Below, piece by piece: positions 62,709-64,000 of a stretch of DNA of 64,000 bases. The stretch is from an uncultured Crocinitomix sp. Its GTDB lineage: Bacteria > Bacteroidota > Bacteroidia > Flavobacteriales_D > Crocinitomicaceae. How positions within the stretch are numbered: the stretch's first letter is position 1; every line of letters starts with the position of its first letter. The stretch is from positions 47,392 to 111,391 of the forward strand of contig CAKZON010000054.1 of NCBI GenBank assembly GCA_937136425.1, given 5' to 3'. The notes under the pieces are model-generated. The model worked only from the letters and a program-made list of their open reading frames with translations. It was not told the DNA's origin and did not search any database. Both the position numbers and the translations under genes were made by a program.

Positions 62709-62835
62709 GCGATAAATTTCCTAGACTTAAACAACTATAGCGGAACCTTGCTAAAAATAACAAGAACACATGAATCTAACACAATTCAAGATGAATTGTT
62801 ACAATCAGAATCACTTTAAATACTTAAAAGAAAGA

Positions 62836-63663
62836 CTATGAAGACAATTGCTTTTTTGGAATGTATACATTTTTCAAGTGCTTAACTTCTGTTTGCAAGT
62901 CTAAAATTGCCTTAGTTAATTCACTCTCTTTAAATGCAGTAGTTGGCATATCAGCAGAAATATAATTGACAAACTTCCAAACCTCTACAATATCGTTAGC
63001 ATGCACCTCATACGGCTCATAAAGAGGATTAGTTGAACACAACTGAAACGATTGACTATCGTTAAGGCGCTTGTACACATTCTTAAAGACAATACCATCA
63101 TCAAGCGTAACCACAATATGCGGAAAACCATCCTTTATAGAGTTCCAATTCTCAACATACTCCGCTACAACATAGCTACCATCTGAAACTGGAGGCATAG
63201 AATCCCCCTTAATTGGAAATGTTCTATATTTTCTATCCTTCTTTAAAAAAGGCAAATTAAATGTAGGTAAAACACTAATAAATTCAGGATCTGAGAAGCC
63301 CGTAGTATATCCTGCTCTTGCTTTTTTCGAAACTAATTCAATGTTATCATTATTATCATTATCAACCGTTAAAGCAATAACACGGACACTTTTCCCCTCC
63401 ATGTCAACCTCTATTCCCTTATCAATTTTGTCCCACTCCTTTTCAGAAATTTTACCTAATTCAACCTTGATTAATTTATCCAACGTAATATGAAAAAACT
63501 CACTGAACTTGGTTAAATTTTCCAAATTTGGTTCTGCAACTCCATTTTCATAACCACTATAAGAAGATCTTGTCAAACCTAATTCATTGGCCAATTCCTC
63601 TTGAGAAAATTTCTTTCGCTTACGAAGTAATTTTAGATTTTCGCCGATCATATTAGATTTCAT
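62836..63663 (-). CDS. XRE-family regulator with S24 (LexA-like) protease domain
   Basis: 275 residues: N-terminal HTH_3 (LRKRKKFSQEELANELGLTR, about 13-32), linker with an Ala117-Gly118 bond in KARAGYTTGF, and a C-terminal S24 domain with Ser155 in KGDSMPP and Lys194 in GIVFKNV, i.e. the autocleavage triad of LexA/CI-type repressors (Ser-Lys spacing 39). ATG at 63663 follows the only strong Shine-Dalgarno noticed in the window (AAAGGAGG). A palindrome overlaps its promoter. Likely autoregulator of a stress or prophage-type switch. Confidence 0.9.
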   Translation of the reverse strand: MKSNMIGENLKLLRKRKKFSQEELANELGLTRSSYSGYENGVAEPNLENLTKFSEFFHITLDKLIKVELGKISEKEWDKIDKGIEVDMEGKSVRVIALTVDNDNNDNIELVSKKARAGYTTGFSDPEFISVLPTFNLPFLKKDRKYRTFPIKGDSMPPVSDGSYVVAEYVENWNSIKDGFPHIVVTLDDGIVFKNVYKRLNDSQSFQLCSTNPLYEPYEVHANDIVEVWKFVNYISADMPTTAFKESELTKAILDLQTEVKHLKNVYIPKKQLSS

Positions 63664-63668
63664 ACTTT

Positions 63669-63676
63669 CCTCCTTT
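63669..63676 (-). promoter_or_regulatory. Consensus Shine-Dalgarno of the XRE-S24 gene
   Basis: On the minus strand AAAGGAGG, five bases before the ATG at 63663. It decides this start over the ATG at 63651. Confidence 0.65.
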
Positions 63677-63700
63677 AACTTGAAATGATTAATAACTAGT

Positions 63701-63708
63701 CAAATATA
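63701..63708 (-). promoter_or_regulatory. -7 element of the XRE-S24 gene
   Basis: TATATTTG on the minus strand, matching TAnnTTTG, 37 bases before the ATG; the palindrome at 63718 lies just upstream. Confidence 0.5.
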
Positions 63709-63717
63709 AGCAAAAAA

Positions 63718-63735
63718 GATGATAAATTAATCATC
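63718..63735. promoter_or_regulatory. Inverted repeat in the XRE-S24 promoter
   Basis: GATGAT-AAATTA-ATCATC, 6-base arms. It lies between the -7 box and the expected -33, and overlaps the stop of the upstream gene; a plausible autoregulatory operator. Confidence 0.5.
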
Positions 63736-64000
63736 CAATATTAATTCTTCGAATAAAAACTGATTTTAATTTTGAAATGTCAGTAGTAGAATACAGTATA
63801 ACCTTTGCTCCTTCTGACTTATAGTGAAATGCACCATACCATCCCAATTGATCTACTTTTTCAAAATCAATTGGAATTTCTATGTTATGCTCATTATCTT
63901 TGCTTATCGCGTAAAATGAAGGGCGGAAATAAACGGTTGCACTATTCACTTGTACTTTATTAATTTCTCCAAAAAACCGGGCTTCTTCAATCGATTTTGG
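63731..64000 (-). CDS. C-terminal part of a hypothetical protein (N-terminus off the right edge)
   Basis: At least 89 codons remain, open through position 64000. Visible residues begin PKSIEEARFFGEINKVQVN and end FIRRINIG before TGA at 63731-63733. Predicted beta-rich (SATVYFRPSFYAISK, GWYGAFHY, KVILYSTTD). No domain recognised. Same strand as, and upstream of, the XRE-S24 gene. Confidence 0.6.
   Translation of the reverse strand, partial: PKSIEEARFFGEINKVQVNSATVYFRPSFYAISKDNEHNIEIPIDFEKVDQLGWYGAFHYKSEGAKVILYSTTDISKLKSVFIRRINIG

Overview
The window reads as ordinary chromosome of an AT-rich Bacteroidota bacterium, most likely Flavobacteriales (Crocinitomicaceae or Cryomorphaceae-like). The basis is three proteins with C-terminal type IX secretion (T9SS) sorting domains, lineage-typical families (DUF2452, DUF3667, DUF5723, an OmpA protein with thrombospondin-3 repeats), TAnnTTTG -7 promoter elements, starts that mostly lack Shine-Dalgarno sequences, and frequent TTG/GTG starts. 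The lineage is inferred from gene content only. I saw no rRNA, tRNA, CRISPR array, transposase or integrase.

Layout. 1-8.9 kb: truncated lhgO (-), acyltransferase and PAP2 pair, NlpC/P60 hydrolase, a Cys-rich membrane protein, YjbQ, DUF1015-YggS pair, beta-barrel. 9-17.3 kb: DEAD helicase, RlmI-MATE-Fmt-cupin run, HU, TrmH, DUF3667. 17.3-25.8 kb: hutF (-), Nif3 with its zinc-ribbon partner, FabG, RNase D-like exonuclease, then DUF5723 and FabI (-). 25.9-30.4 kb: GIDE-like membrane protein, DUF2452 followed by a DUF434 gene with no canonical start codon, DUF985 cupin, alpha/beta hydrolase, and a 540-base non-coding stretch with several palindromes. 30.4-43 kb: OmpA/TSP3, overlapping arginase-argS, two tandem FG-GAP T9SS paralogues, a lipoprotein DPP III peptidase followed by an apparent remnant of a formylglycine-generating-enzyme-like gene. 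43-47.2 kb: a REP-like repeat and a tightly packed five-gene minus-strand operon including dapF and mltG. 47.2-56.7 kb: permease-HMA fusion, TPR protein, T9SS protein, L,D-transpeptidase, prfC-acpH-mltF run. 56.9-64 kb: rpsP-rimM-trmN6, TraB/ECF-sigma/membrane-protein operon, putative gluzincin, XRE-S24 regulator, and a protein cut by the right edge.

Themes. Cell-wall genes recur (NlpC/P60, DapF, MltG, L,D-transpeptidase, MltF), as do translation and RNA genes (RlmI, Fmt, TrmH, ArgS, PrfC, S16, RimM, TrmN6, DEAD helicase) and type II fatty-acid synthesis (FabG, FabI, probable AcpH). No obvious complete novel defence or biosynthetic system is visible. The best leads are local: a DUF434 gene with no usual start codon, an XRE-S24 regulator with a consensus Shine-Dalgarno and a palindrome in its promoter, the palindrome-rich gap near 30.2 kb, a REP-like repeat that supplies the mltG stop codon, apparently leaderless promoters, and a tiny Cys-rich reading frame with an in-frame TAG.
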